Of a DNA stretch of 18,585 nt, positions 6,813 to 14,914 are shown one piece after another. A model generated the notes under the pieces. The model was not told the DNA's origin and ran no database searches. It saw only the letters and a list, made by a program, of their open reading frames with translations. A program made the position numbers and the translations under genes. This stretch comes from M2408 sp040386975. Lineage in GTDB: Bacteria; Bacteroidota; Bacteroidia; Flavobacteriales_D; Crocinitomicaceae. Within the stretch, counting starts at the first letter, position 1. Each line of letters opens with the position of its first letter. The stretch lies in NCBI GenBank assembly GCA_040386975.1, contig JAZKEO010000036.1:1-18585 (forward strand), in the 5' to 3' direction.

Positions 6813-9803
6813 ATGGAGTATAATTTCCAAGAAATAGAACAAAAGTGGCGAAAATTTTGGGCTGATAATCAAACGTTTAAGGCTAAAGATGCTTCAGACA
6901 AAGAAAAATATTATGTTTTAGATATGTTTCCTTATCCTTCAGGAGCTGGTTTACATGTTGGTCACCCACTTGGTTACATTGCATCGGATATTTATGCTCG
7001 TTACAAACGTTTGAAAGGTTTTAATGTCTTACATCCAATGGGTTATGACTCATTTGGTTTGCCTGCTGAGCAATATGCCATTCAAACTGGACAACATCCA
7101 GATACAACAACAAAAGAAAATATTTTACGTTACCGCGATCAATTAGATCAAATTGGTTTTTCTTTCGATTGGTCAAGAGAAGTGAGAACTTCAGATGCTT
7201 CCTATTATAAATGGACACAATGGATTTTTATTCAATTGTTTGAATCTTGGTACAACAATAAAACCCAAAAAGCTGAAGCTATTTCCGAATTAATTTCTCA
7301 TTTTGAAAAAGAAGGAAATGCAAATATTGAAGCTTGTTCAGATTGCGAAAAATCATTTTCAGCTGAAGATTGGAAGCAATTTTCAGAAGCAGAAAAAGAA
7401 ACCATCTTACAAGAATACCGCTTGGCTTTTTTAGCTGATTCATGGGTGAATTGGTGCCCAGCTTTGGGAACTGTTTTAGCGAATGACGAAGTGATAAATG
7501 GTGTTTCAGAACGTGGTGGACATCCAGTTGAACAAAAATTGATGCGTCAATGGTCGATGCGAATTAAGGCGTATGCGGAACGTTTGATAACAGGTTTAGA
7601 AAAAGTCGATTGGACAGAATCAATCAAAGATATTCAACGCAATTGGATTGGAAAATCAGTTGGGTGCTCACTTGAATTTAAAGTGGACGCTTCGACAGGC
7701 TCAGCGAACCACAAGATTGAAGTCTTCACGACTCGACCTGATACCGTTTTCGGAGTAACATTTTTAGTCTTAGCTCCAGAACATCCTTTGGTTGCCGAAT
7801 TGACAACTGCCGACAAAAAAGAAGCAGTTGAAAAATACATCAAAGCATCTTCTTTAAAAACAGAACGTGACAGACAAGCAAATGTAAAAAACATTTCGGG
7901 AGAATTTATTGGTTCGTATGCCATACATCCCTTTACGGGCGAAAAAGTTGCCTTATGGATTGGCGATTATGTTTTGGCTTCTTACGGAACAGGAGCTGTT
8001 ATGGCGGTTCCATGTGGAGATCAACGTGATTGGGATTTTGCAAAACACTTTGACATTGAAATAAAAAACATTTTTGAAAACATCGATATTTCTGAGCAAG
8101 CTTACAGTGAAAAAGTAGGAAAAATTGCTGATTCAGACTTTTTATCTGGTTTAGAAATCAAGGAAGCAACAAAAAAAGCGATTGAAAAAATTGAATCTCT
8201 AAATATCGGAAAAGGAAAAACAAATTACCGTTTGCGTGATGCTGTTTTTTCCCGTCAACGCTATTGGGGTGAACCATTTCCAGTTTATTACCAAAATGGT
8301 TTACCAAAAATGATTGATGCGAAACATTTGCCAATCGTTTTGCCAGAAGTGAAAAATTATTTGCCAACTCCAGATGGTCAACCACCTTTGGGAAATGCTA
8401 AAGAATGGGCTTGGAACAATGTAGAATCTAGAATTGAGAATGTAGAATTGATTGATAACCAAACTATTTTCCCTTTGGAATTAAACACCATGCCTGGTTG
8501 GGCTGGAAGTTCTTGGTACTTTTTGCGTTACATGGATAGTCAGAACGAAAACGAATTTGTAAGCAAAAAACAAGTTGATTACTGGAAAAATGTTGATTTA
8601 TATGTAGGTGGTTCAGAACACGGAACAGGACATTTATTGTATTCGCGTTTTTGGACAAAATTCTTATTTGACAAAGGTTTTATCGGTTTCGATGAACCTT
8701 TCAAAAAAATGATTAATCAAGGGATGATTTTGGGGAGAAGTAGTTTGGCTTATAGATTAAATTATGCTTTAATAGATCATAGTACTCCTGAAAAAACCAC
8801 TTTTGATGGAATAAGTGGTCCTACTGTTTTTATAACTAAGACTTATTATGATCAATGTAAACCCAATATCATAAATGCTGAAATCCATAAGAATAAAGCA
8901 TTAATTAAAAAATTTGAAATTTTACTTGAAAAATCAGGTGTATATTATAATGATTACATGATTGATTCTATTTCAGAAATCCATTTAGATATTTCTCTTA
9001 TAGACAATGATATTCTGAATATCGAAGCTTTCAAAAATTGGCGAGAAGATTACAAAGATGCTGAGTTTATTTTAGAAGAGGATGGAACATTTATTTGTGG
9101 TTCTTTGATTGAAAAAATGTCAAAATCGCTTTACAACGTTCAAACTCCAGATGAATTAGTAACAAAATTTGGTGCTGACACTTTGCGCATGTACGAAATG
9201 TTTTTGGGACCTTTGGAGCAAGCAAAACCATGGGATACAAAAGGAATTAACGGTGTTTCAAACTTCTTGAGAAAATTGTGGCGTTTGTTTAACTTTGACG
9301 AGCAAGGAAATGCTCAGCTAAATCAAGGAGAAGTTTCCAAAGATAATTTAAAAACTTTGCACAAATGTATTCAGAAAGTAACCGACGATTTGAATCGTTT
9401 TTCGTTCAATACAGGTGTTTCCAACTTCATGATTTGTGTGAATGAATTGACGGAACAAAAATGTGCAAGTAAAGAAATTTTAGAACAATTAGTAATTCTT
9501 ATTTCACCTTACGCTCCACACATTGCGGAAGAATTATGGGTGAAGTTAGGTAATGAAGCTGGAACAATTTCTTATGCTCAATTTCCATCTTTTAATCCTG
9601 AATACTTGGTTTCAGATGCGTTTTCTTATCCAATTTCTTTCAATGGAAAAGTGCGATTTAATATCGAATTCCCAGTTGGAATGGATAGCAAGGAAATTGA
9701 ATCACAAGTTTTGGCTCACGAAAACACTGCAAAATACTTGGAAGGAAAAACACCTAAAAAGATGATTGTTGTGCCTGGAAGGATTGTTAATGTGGTTGTT
9801 TAG
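6813..9803 (+). CDS. leuS: Leucyl-tRNA synthetase
   Basis: A 996-residue class I synthetase charging tRNA-Leu with leucine. The start MEYNFQEIEQKWRKFW is canonical; an in-frame ATG at 6753 lies upstream of the promoter box and is rejected. The HIGH signature is HVGH at 48-51 within FPYPSGAGLHVGHPLGY, and KMSKS is at 768-772. The CP1 editing domain contains TTRPDT and GTGAVMAVPCGDQRD, so proofreading should be intact. WGEPFPVYY and YVGGSEHGTGHLLYSRFW are typical of bacterial LeuRS. Two oddities stand out. A repeat-derived STGSA peptide (residues about 294-298) sits in a hairpin loop of the editing domain just before the TTRPDT motif. A segment at about 645-722, between GMILGRSS and the conserved DNDILNIEAFKNW, does not resemble the shorter forms I know. 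No stop or frameshift interrupts it. Confidence 0.96.
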   Translation: MEYNFQEIEQKWRKFWADNQTFKAKDASDKEKYYVLDMFPYPSGAGLHVGHPLGYIASDIYARYKRLKGFNVLHPMGYDSFGLPAEQYAIQTGQHPDTTTKENILRYRDQLDQIGFSFDWSREVRTSDASYYKWTQWIFIQLFESWYNNKTQKAEAISELISHFEKEGNANIEACSDCEKSFSAEDWKQFSEAEKETILQEYRLAFLADSWVNWCPALGTVLANDEVINGVSERGGHPVEQKLMRQWSMRIKAYAERLITGLEKVDWTESIKDIQRNWIGKSVGCSLEFKVDASTGSANHKIEVFTTRPDTVFGVTFLVLAPEHPLVAELTTADKKEAVEKYIKASSLKTERDRQANVKNISGEFIGSYAIHPFTGEKVALWIGDYVLASYGTGAVMAVPCGDQRDWDFAKHFDIEIKNIFENIDISEQAYSEKVGKIADSDFLSGLEIKEATKKAIEKIESLNIGKGKTNYRLRDAVFSRQRYWGEPFPVYYQNGLPKMIDAKHLPIVLPEVKNYLPTPDGQPPLGNAKEWAWNNVESRIENVELIDNQTIFPLELNTMPGWAGSSWYFLRYMDSQNENEFVSKKQVDYWKNVDLYVGGSEHGTGHLLYSRFWTKFLFDKGFIGFDEPFKKMINQGMILGRSSLAYRLNYALIDHSTPEKTTFDGISGPTVFITKTYYDQCKPNIINAEIHKNKALIKKFEILLEKSGVYYNDYMIDSISEIHLDISLIDNDILNIEAFKNWREDYKDAEFILEEDGTFICGSLIEKMSKSLYNVQTPDELVTKFGADTLRMYEMFLGPLEQAKPWDTKGINGVSNFLRKLWRLFNFDEQGNAQLNQGEVSKDNLKTLHKCIQKVTDDLNRFSFNTGVSNFMICVNELTEQKCASKEILEQLVILISPYAPHIAEELWVKLGNEAGTISYAQFPSFNPEYLVSDAFSYPISFNGKVRFNIEFPVGMDSKEIESQVLAHENTAKYLEGKTPKKMIVVPGRIVNVVV
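7688..7706 (+). repeat. Dispersed palindromic element, copy 1, inside leuS
   Basis: The 11-base core TCGACAGGCTC (7692-7702) is flanked by complementary arms CGCT (7688-7691) and AGCG (7703-7706). In the leuS frame it encodes A-S-T-G-S-A. The core also occurs in reverse orientation at 16174-16184 and 16621-16631, and with one substitution at 11525-11535. Confidence 0.75.
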
Positions 9804-9834
9804 ACTTTTTAGAAATATTATTTCGTTAAAAAGT
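9804..9834 (+). terminator. Strong nested hairpin after leuS
   Basis: Immediately after the leuS stop codon, ACTTTTTA (9804-9811) pairs with TAAAAAGT (9827-9834), and the inner arms GAAAT (9812-9816) and ATTTC (9820-9824) pair around a 3-base loop. The result is a 13-base-pair stem with a two-base bulge. No strong T run follows, but position and pairing favour a leuS terminator. Confidence 0.6.
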
Positions 9835-9849
9835 AGTTAAATTTGGCAC

Positions 9850-9857
9850 TAATTTTG
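9850..9857 (+). promoter_or_regulatory. -7 promoter element of the thioredoxin-fold gene
   Basis: TAATTTTG fits TAnnTTTG and lies 47 bases before the ATG at 9905, just after the leuS terminator hairpin. No well-placed -33 TTG is visible. Confidence 0.45.
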
Positions 9858-9904
9858 AAAAGTAACGTCTATAAACTATAAATTCGTAAAATAAATATAA
9901 AGTT

Positions 9905-11440
9905 ATGAAATCAATTTTGTTTTTTTTAATAGTAACACTAAGCTTATCAGCTTTTTCACAAAAGATTAAATTTAAGATAAATAATCAAAAAGATACAACT
10001 GTTTTTTTGGTTAAATATTATGGAAAAGGTATGTATTATGCCGATACTGCAGTCATGAAAAATGGTATAGCAGAGTTTAATACTTCTATCAAAGGGAAGG
10101 AACAAAAACCAGGTGTTTTCGCTTTGTTTTTGCCAGGACAAAAATTTTTTGACTTCATTTACAACAACGAAGAAATAAACATTGAAGCTTCAAATCCTGA
10201 TTTAATAAGTTCAATGGTGGTTAAAAAATCTGAAGAAAATAAGGTTTTTAGCGAGTATATGAAATTCATTTTGAAGCAACGAAAAGAAGCAGGAGATTTA
10301 GTTAAAAAACGTGAAGCATTTAAAAAAGAGGATGCTGAATACAAAAAAATATCAGATGAAGTTGATGTAATTAATAAATCAGTCACAACTTATCAAAATG
10401 ATTTAATTAAAACCCATGCAACAAAATTGGTTTCCAAAATTGTAAAAATGACTGTTGAAATTACAATTCCTGAAGCTCCACGAAACGAAAAAGGAGTATT
10501 ACTTGATTCTTCTTTTACTTACAGATATTACCGCGATCATTATTTTGACAACATCGATTTGAAAGATGATCGATTGTTGAATACACAAATTTTCCACGGT
10601 AAAATGGAAGAATTTTTCGGCAAAAGAATGTTAATTCAACACCCTGATACAATTATCAAATACGGTTATTGGTTTATTGACCAATTGGATCCAAAGTCGG
10701 AATTATTCAAATATTGCTTGACTCACATCACTTCAACTTCTGAAAAGTCAAATATCATGGGAATGGATAAAGTTTTCGTGAGAATGGGGCAACGTTATTA
10801 CTGTACAAAAAACGCAGAAGGAAAATCTCCAGCTTATTGGATTCCTGAAGATAAAATGGTAGAATTGTGTGAAAAAGTGGAGACACAGAAAAATCTTGTT
10901 CAAGGTGTAATTCCTCCAAATGTTTCGCTTAGAGATACAACAGATGTAAATTGGAGAGATTTTTATAGTATTAAAAGTGATTACACCATTTTGTTTTTTT
11001 GGGATCCAGACTGTGGACATTGTAAAACATCAACTCCAAAGTTACAAAGATTATATGCCGAGAAATTAAAAGCACGTAATGTGGAAGTTTTTGCTGTAGC
11101 TAAAGCAATTGGTGAAGATTTTGGGAAATGGAAAAAATTCATCAAAGACAATAAATTAAGCTTTATTAATGTTGGATTGACAGATAAACTATACAACGAT
11201 GCTCAAAAAGATGCACGTCAGTTTATCCCAAAATACACAACAATTCAAGCGTTGAATTACCAAGAAACTTTTGATATTTTCACAACACCACGCGTTTTTG
11301 TTTTGGATAAGGATAAAAAAATCATTGCAAAACAACTTTCGATTTCCCAATTGGAAGATTTCATGGATAGACTTCAAAATGTGAAAGCTCCTAAAATTAT
11401 AGAGCCTGATCCAGAAGATAAAGAATCAGAAAAACATTAA
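9905..11440 (+). CDS. Secreted thioredoxin-fold (TlpA-like) protein with DUF4369-type N-terminus
   Basis: A 511-residue exported protein. Residues 1-19 are a signal peptide ending AFS-Q. Residues about 20-115 resemble the beta-rich DUF4369 domain that precedes thioredoxin domains in Bacteroidota. The helical middle (about 115-340) resembles the DUF5106-type region. The C-terminal thioredoxin fold begins at about 350 with the redox motif WDPDCGHC (Cys370 and Cys373) and contains the cis-proline segment TTPRVFVLD. Such proteins are placed in the periplasm or attached to the envelope and are thought to reduce or exchange disulfides in exported proteins; the substrate here is unknown. It has its own promoter-like box and is followed by the nested repeat element at 11448-11566. 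The redox site is complete. Confidence 0.88.
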   Translation: MKSILFFLIVTLSLSAFSQKIKFKINNQKDTTVFLVKYYGKGMYYADTAVMKNGIAEFNTSIKGKEQKPGVFALFLPGQKFFDFIYNNEEINIEASNPDLISSMVVKKSEENKVFSEYMKFILKQRKEAGDLVKKREAFKKEDAEYKKISDEVDVINKSVTTYQNDLIKTHATKLVSKIVKMTVEITIPEAPRNEKGVLLDSSFTYRYYRDHYFDNIDLKDDRLLNTQIFHGKMEEFFGKRMLIQHPDTIIKYGYWFIDQLDPKSELFKYCLTHITSTSEKSNIMGMDKVFVRMGQRYYCTKNAEGKSPAYWIPEDKMVELCEKVETQKNLVQGVIPPNVSLRDTTDVNWRDFYSIKSDYTILFFWDPDCGHCKTSTPKLQRLYAEKLKARNVEVFAVAKAIGEDFGKWKKFIKDNKLSFINVGLTDKLYNDAQKDARQFIPKYTTIQALNYQETFDIFTTPRVFVLDKDKKIIAKQLSISQLEDFMDRLQNVKAPKIIEPDPEDKESEKH

Positions 11441-11456
11441 TTTAGGACATAAGAAA

Positions 11457-11510
11457 TTAGACGATAGACATAAGACATTTACATTTAATAGTCTTATGTC
11501 TTATATCTAA
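11457..11510 (+). terminator. Long hairpin downstream of the thioredoxin-fold gene
   Basis: TTAGA (11457-11461) and TCTAA (11506-11510) extend the perfect 11-base stem 11466-11476/11491-11501 across a four-base mismatched zone, with a 14-base loop. It lies 17 bases after the stop codon and could terminate transcription, although no T tract follows. Confidence 0.45.
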
Positions 11511-11520
11511 CAGCGACTTG

Positions 11521-11539
11521 CATTGAGCTTGTCGAAATG
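11521..11539 (-). repeat. Dispersed palindromic element, copy 4, intergenic variant
   Basis: The core GAGCTTGTCGA (11525-11535) is flanked by complementary arms CATT (11521-11524) and AATG (11536-11539). An outer GACT (11515-11518) and AGTC (11544-11547) may extend the hairpin. The core differs by one base (T for C) from the three coding copies, and the arm bases are entirely different yet still pair. Confidence 0.65.
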
Positions 11540-11563
11540 AGCGAGTCTTAAGTCTAATTATTT

Positions 11564-12151
11564 ATGAGTAAAAAATCAATTTATATTTTAGGACTAATTA
11601 CATTAATCGCTTTTCCAGCATTAGCAATGTTTGTTCTGTGGTTTTTTTCTTCCAAAAGTCCATGGGAAATATTAGAGTTTTCCAACATGAGGATTGATTT
11701 CATTTTATTAGGCTTGCTCTTTGGAATTCTTTACGCTTTTTTTAGTTTGTGGCTTTTCAACCGACCTTTTTTTGATAATGAAATGAATCAACAAAAGAGA
11801 TTGATTTCATCTTTAAATTTATCTATTTTAGACAAATTATTTCTTTCTTTTTGTGCAGGTTTTGGTGAAGAAATATTGTTTCGAGCTGGAATGCAACATT
11901 ACCTCGGAATTTGGTTTACAAGTATTCTTTTTATAGCAATTCATGGATATTTGAATCCAAAAAAACCAAGATTGGCACTTTACGGTATTTTTTTAATTCC
12001 TTTTATCATTGCACTTGGCTTTGCCTATCTCAAATTTGGTTTGTGGGCAATTATTTCAGCTCATTTTTCCTATGATTTCGTTTTGTTTCTATTTATAAAA
12101 AAAGAAAACTTGAAAGTGGAAGAATTTCTTGATGAACGAATAGAGGAGTAG
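11564..12151 (+). CDS. CPBP-family intramembrane metalloprotease
   Basis: A 195-residue multi-pass membrane protein, with hydrophobic segments at about 5-28, 44-65, 118-130, 139-156 and 158-178. It carries the CPBP (CAAX protease and bacteriocin-processing, Rce1-like) signature: GEEILFR with Glu102, Glu103 and Arg107, then His127 in FIAIHGY and His167 in ISAHFSYD. These are the expected metal-site residues of motifs 1, 2 and 3. In bacteria such proteases cleave within membranes, with roles ranging from bacteriocin self-immunity to processing of membrane proteins; the target here is unknown. Its ATG lies within the right arm of an inverted-repeat element and I see no good promoter box, so it may depend on read-through from upstream. 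MurI follows 60 bases later with its own promoter. Confidence 0.87.
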   Translation: MSKKSIYILGLITLIAFPALAMFVLWFFSSKSPWEILEFSNMRIDFILLGLLFGILYAFFSLWLFNRPFFDNEMNQQKRLISSLNLSILDKLFLSFCAGFGEEILFRAGMQHYLGIWFTSILFIAIHGYLNPKKPRLALYGIFLIPFIIALGFAYLKFGLWAIISAHFSYDFVLFLFIKKENLKVEEFLDERIEE

Positions 12152-12199
12152 TAATAACAAACATTCTCAAAAATCACAATCCAATCACACTTTTTTTCC

Positions 12200-12207
12200 T
12201 AACTTTG
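12200..12207 (+). promoter_or_regulatory. -7 promoter element placed for a leaderless murI transcript
   Basis: TAACTTTG exactly fits TAnnTTTG, and only four bases separate it from the murI ATG at 12212. Transcription starting at the usual distance would begin at or next to the A of the start codon. Confidence 0.55.
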
Positions 12208-12211
12208 TCTT

Positions 12212-13036
12212 ATGACAAACAATCCAATTGGTGTTTTTGATTCTGGTTATGGTGGTTTGACGATTCTAACAGAATTGAAAAATAAACTTCCAAAGCACGA
12301 CTTTCTGTATTTGGGTGATAATGCACGAACTCCTTATGGAACACGTTCGTTTGAAGTGGTGTACGATTTCACGCTTCAAGCTGTTGAATATTTGTTTGCT
12401 CAAGGTTGTGAATTGGTGATTTTAGCTTGTAATACAGCTTCGGCAAAAGCTTTGAGAAGTATTCAACAAAATGTTTTACCACTGAAATATCCAGAAAAAC
12501 GTGTTTTAGGAGTTATACGACCTACATCAGAAATCATTGGAAATTATTCTAAAACCCATAACATTGGAATTTTCGCAACCGAAGGAACTGTCAAATCCGA
12601 ATCATATCTTATTGAAATTGAAAAGTTTTTCCCGGAGATTCATGTTTTGCAACACGCTTGTCCAATTTGGGTTCCTTTGATTGAAAATTCCTTGCATGAA
12701 AGTGACGGAGGAAAATGGTTTATAAAAAATGATTTAAATCTATTATTGTCGCAAAATCCAAAGATTGATACCATTTTATTGGCTTGTACACATTATCCAT
12801 TGCTTTCAAAAATTATTGAAGAGAGTTTACCAGAAAACATAAAACTTATTTCTCAAGGACAAATAGTTGCCGAAAGTTTAGTCGATTACTTAAAACGTCA
12901 TACAGAAATTGATGAGAAATGTTCTAAAAATGGAAAAATTGAATTCCTGACAACTGAGAACCATTTCGATTTCGACAAAAAAGCTTCTCAATTTTTCTCA
13001 GAAAAAATTGTTTCTAAAACAGTTAAGTTAGTTTAG
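12212..13036 (+). CDS. murI: Glutamate racemase
   Basis: A 274-residue cytoplasmic enzyme that interconverts L- and D-glutamate, supplying D-Glu for peptidoglycan. The two catalytic cysteines are Cys73 in LACNTASA and Cys192 in LLACTHYPLL. Asp10-Ser11 in VFDSGYGGLT and the loop DNARTPYGTRS at 36-46 bind substrate. His194 follows the second cysteine. The start MTNNPIGVFDSG matches family N-termini, and no other start fits because the DSG motif would be lost. The promoter box lies only four bases upstream, suggesting a leaderless mRNA. It converges with the TPR gene at 13085 across a 48-base spacer. All key residues are present and the length is normal. Confidence 0.95.
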   Translation: MTNNPIGVFDSGYGGLTILTELKNKLPKHDFLYLGDNARTPYGTRSFEVVYDFTLQAVEYLFAQGCELVILACNTASAKALRSIQQNVLPLKYPEKRVLGVIRPTSEIIGNYSKTHNIGIFATEGTVKSESYLIEIEKFFPEIHVLQHACPIWVPLIENSLHESDGGKWFIKNDLNLLLSQNPKIDTILLACTHYPLLSKIIEESLPENIKLISQGQIVAESLVDYLKRHTEIDEKCSKNGKIEFLTTENHFDFDKKASQFFSEKIVSKTVKLV

Positions 13037-13059
13037 TGTCAATTTTTTCACTCTTAACT
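13021..13059. terminator. Possible hairpin between convergent murI and TPR genes
   Basis: AGTTAAG (13021-13027, inside the end of murI) pairs with CTTAACT (13053-13059), with a short inner GTG/CAC pair. The following spacer (to 13084) is a run of TTCACTTTT/CTCTTAACT-type words. It could serve as a bidirectional terminator; the stem is weak. Confidence 0.3.
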
Positions 13060-13084
13060 CTTCACTTTTAGTTTTTCACTTTTC

Positions 13085-14914
13085 TTAGAGTTCAAAATCC
13101 TCCAAGTTATCCCCTCTCAAAAGGCGCATTCGTTTTCTTGCTTCAGCGGTGTACAAACTTCCTTTGTATTCAAACAGTATTTTTTTGTACATTTCGAGCG
13201 CTTTTTCTTTGTCAGAAAGATTGACTTCGTAAATTGTCCCTAGTTGAAACAAAGCATCATCGGCAAGAATATCTTGTGCATGGTATTTCAATAAATCATT
13301 TAAATACACAACAGCTTCGTTCCATTTTCCTTGTTGTTGCATAGCTTGAGCCTTGCGAAGTAGAATTTCGTCCGATAAACCGTGATAAGGAAATGCTTTG
13401 ATAATGGTGTCATAAAGTTCGAATGCTTTGTCGTATTGATGTTGTTCTAATAGTAAATCAGCTTGAGCAAATTTACTCATCGCAGTAAAATTACTATCCA
13501 AACCGTAATTGTCAGTGATTAAAATCGAAAGTTTCATCGCATCGTTTGCAATCAATTTTGTTGTTGATTGTTTCAAAATATCTAATTGTGATTGAGCAAA
13601 TTTAAAATCTCCATCGTAATAAAAAATACGAGCATTTTTGAATTTTGCTTCAAAACCAATCGGTTCAAATTTAAATTCTTTGTCAACTTGCATATAGAGA
13701 AGTGAAGATTCCCAAATATCATCTTGAATGACGTAAATATCTGCCAAAAGCATTTTTAATTCTGCCGTTTGCATACTTGTTAAACCAGCCAAAGCCAAGG
13801 TTTGTTTTAAAGTTTCAACAGCTTTTGGAGCATCGTTTCCATAAAAAGCCAAAATATGAGCATATTGTTTTACAATTTCAACCGAGCTTCTTGAAATCCC
13901 CAAACGAGTTAAAACTTGATTAAATTCATTTAAACTTTCTTGAATCTCTTCTTGTGAATAATTGCGTTGTTCACTTATTTCTACATAACGAGAATTGAGT
14001 AAAGCATATTCCGAAGGATAATAAAATTGTTTGTCTTCACCCAAACTGATAACATATTTGTAAGCCAAACGTGCTGCTTCGTAATTTTTGTTTTGCAGGC
14101 ACATGTTCCCAATTTCCAAAACGCGATAACCGTCACCCATTTCTCTTTTGTCTAACGCTTGAGCTTGAATGATAGCTGAATTGAATTGTTTTTTCTGAAT
14201 TAATAGCCAAATCAACATTTCCGAATAAACAAAATCGTTTGGTCTTTTTTGAATTTTCGTTAAGAGTTTCTCTTTTAACAAGTCAATTTCTTTATTTTCT
14301 TCCAAGGAAAAATCAATGTAACGCGACAAGGAATTTTGCACCAAGTCAATTGTTGATGAATTTGACTCCAATAAATTCAAATATTCTTCAATCATTTTGT
14401 CTGTTTCTTTGTTTAAAAGATACATTTCAGCAAATTGAATGTTTAAAGGGAAATCATTTTTTAACGTTTTTCGTGCTTTTGTTAAGGCTTCGAAAGCGAA
14501 ATCATTTTTATTAGCTTGCCTTAGGGCTTGATAAAGTGGAATGATAGTATAAGATGATGGAGCAAATTCATCAATCAAATCTTTATACACCTTTAAAGAT
14601 TCTTTCGGTTTTTCACTTTTTTCGTAAAAATCAGCCAAAATGATTGGATATTCAAAATCATCACGGTTGGCTGCAATTTGCTTTTTTAGTATTTTTTCAG
14701 CATCTTTATTATTAGAAGTGTTTACTAAACATTCATACAAACGTTTGAAATTAAATTTACTATTTTCTTTGGTGAAAACTTTCTGACAATAAGGCAAAGC
14801 TTTTTCAAACTCACCATTATTAAAATAAAATTGAGCCAATTGTGAATCCGTTCCTTCTTGTGAAAAAGAAAAAGTACTAAAAATAAGAATTAATATTACT
14901 ATAATTTGTTTCAT
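13085..14914 (-). CDS. Periplasmic tetratricopeptide-repeat protein
   Basis: A 609-residue protein with a clear signal peptide (MKQIIVILILIFSTFSFSQ). The mature part is almost wholly helical TPR-like repeats, beginning with AQFYFNNGEFEKALPYCQ at about 27-44. The last 130 residues contain a pattern close to YbgF/BamD-type repeats (KAFELYDTIIKAFPYHGLSDEI, WNEAVVYLNDLLKYH, KALEMYKKILFEYKGSLYTAEAR), where consecutive repeats track peptide or envelope-protein binding. No catalytic motif is present. Its ATG overlaps the stop of the upstream lipoprotein gene in an ATGA, so the pair is translationally coupled and the proteins may act together in the periplasm. The exact function is not known to me. 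Confidence 0.85.
   Translation of the reverse strand: MKQIIVILILIFSTFSFSQEGTDSQLAQFYFNNGEFEKALPYCQKVFTKENSKFNFKRLYECLVNTSNNKDAEKILKKQIAANRDDFEYPIILADFYEKSEKPKESLKVYKDLIDEFAPSSYTIIPLYQALRQANKNDFAFEALTKARKTLKNDFPLNIQFAEMYLLNKETDKMIEEYLNLLESNSSTIDLVQNSLSRYIDFSLEENKEIDLLKEKLLTKIQKRPNDFVYSEMLIWLLIQKKQFNSAIIQAQALDKREMGDGYRVLEIGNMCLQNKNYEAARLAYKYVISLGEDKQFYYPSEYALLNSRYVEISEQRNYSQEEIQESLNEFNQVLTRLGISRSSVEIVKQYAHILAFYGNDAPKAVETLKQTLALAGLTSMQTAELKMLLADIYVIQDDIWESSLLYMQVDKEFKFEPIGFEAKFKNARIFYYDGDFKFAQSQLDILKQSTTKLIANDAMKLSILITDNYGLDSNFTAMSKFAQADLLLEQHQYDKAFELYDTIIKAFPYHGLSDEILLRKAQAMQQQGKWNEAVVYLNDLLKYHAQDILADDALFQLGTIYEVNLSDKEKALEMYKKILFEYKGSLYTAEARKRMRLLRGDNLEDFEL

Larger units (their letters stand above)
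11448..11566. repeat. Nested inverted-repeat element between the thioredoxin-fold gene and the CPBP gene
   Basis: Outer arms CATAAGAAATTAGAC (11448-11462) and GTCTAATTATTTATG (11552-11566) match at 13 of 15 positions as inverted repeats. Inside lie a hairpin with perfect 11-base arms AGACATAAGAC (11466-11476) and GTCTTATGTCT (11491-11501), and a copy of the dispersed palindromic element (11521-11539). The word GACATAAGA is also directly repeated (11446-11454 and 11467-11475). The right arm includes the ATG of the next gene. The whole could be a non-autonomous mobile or palindromic unit; its boundaries are inferred. Confidence 0.6.

Noticed and set aside
7634..7924. Leftward 96-residue open frame within leuS
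   Set aside because: It is antisense to the conserved editing domain of LeuRS and is explained by codon composition there.
11564..12151. Bacteriocin immunity system around the CPBP protease
   Set aside because: No bacteriocin-like small gene, transporter or peptide precursor lies nearby; the neighbours are a thioredoxin-fold protein and murI.
14239..14514. Rightward 91-residue open frame opposite the TPR gene
   Set aside because: It is antisense to a confident TPR gene, with no promoter or start context of its own.
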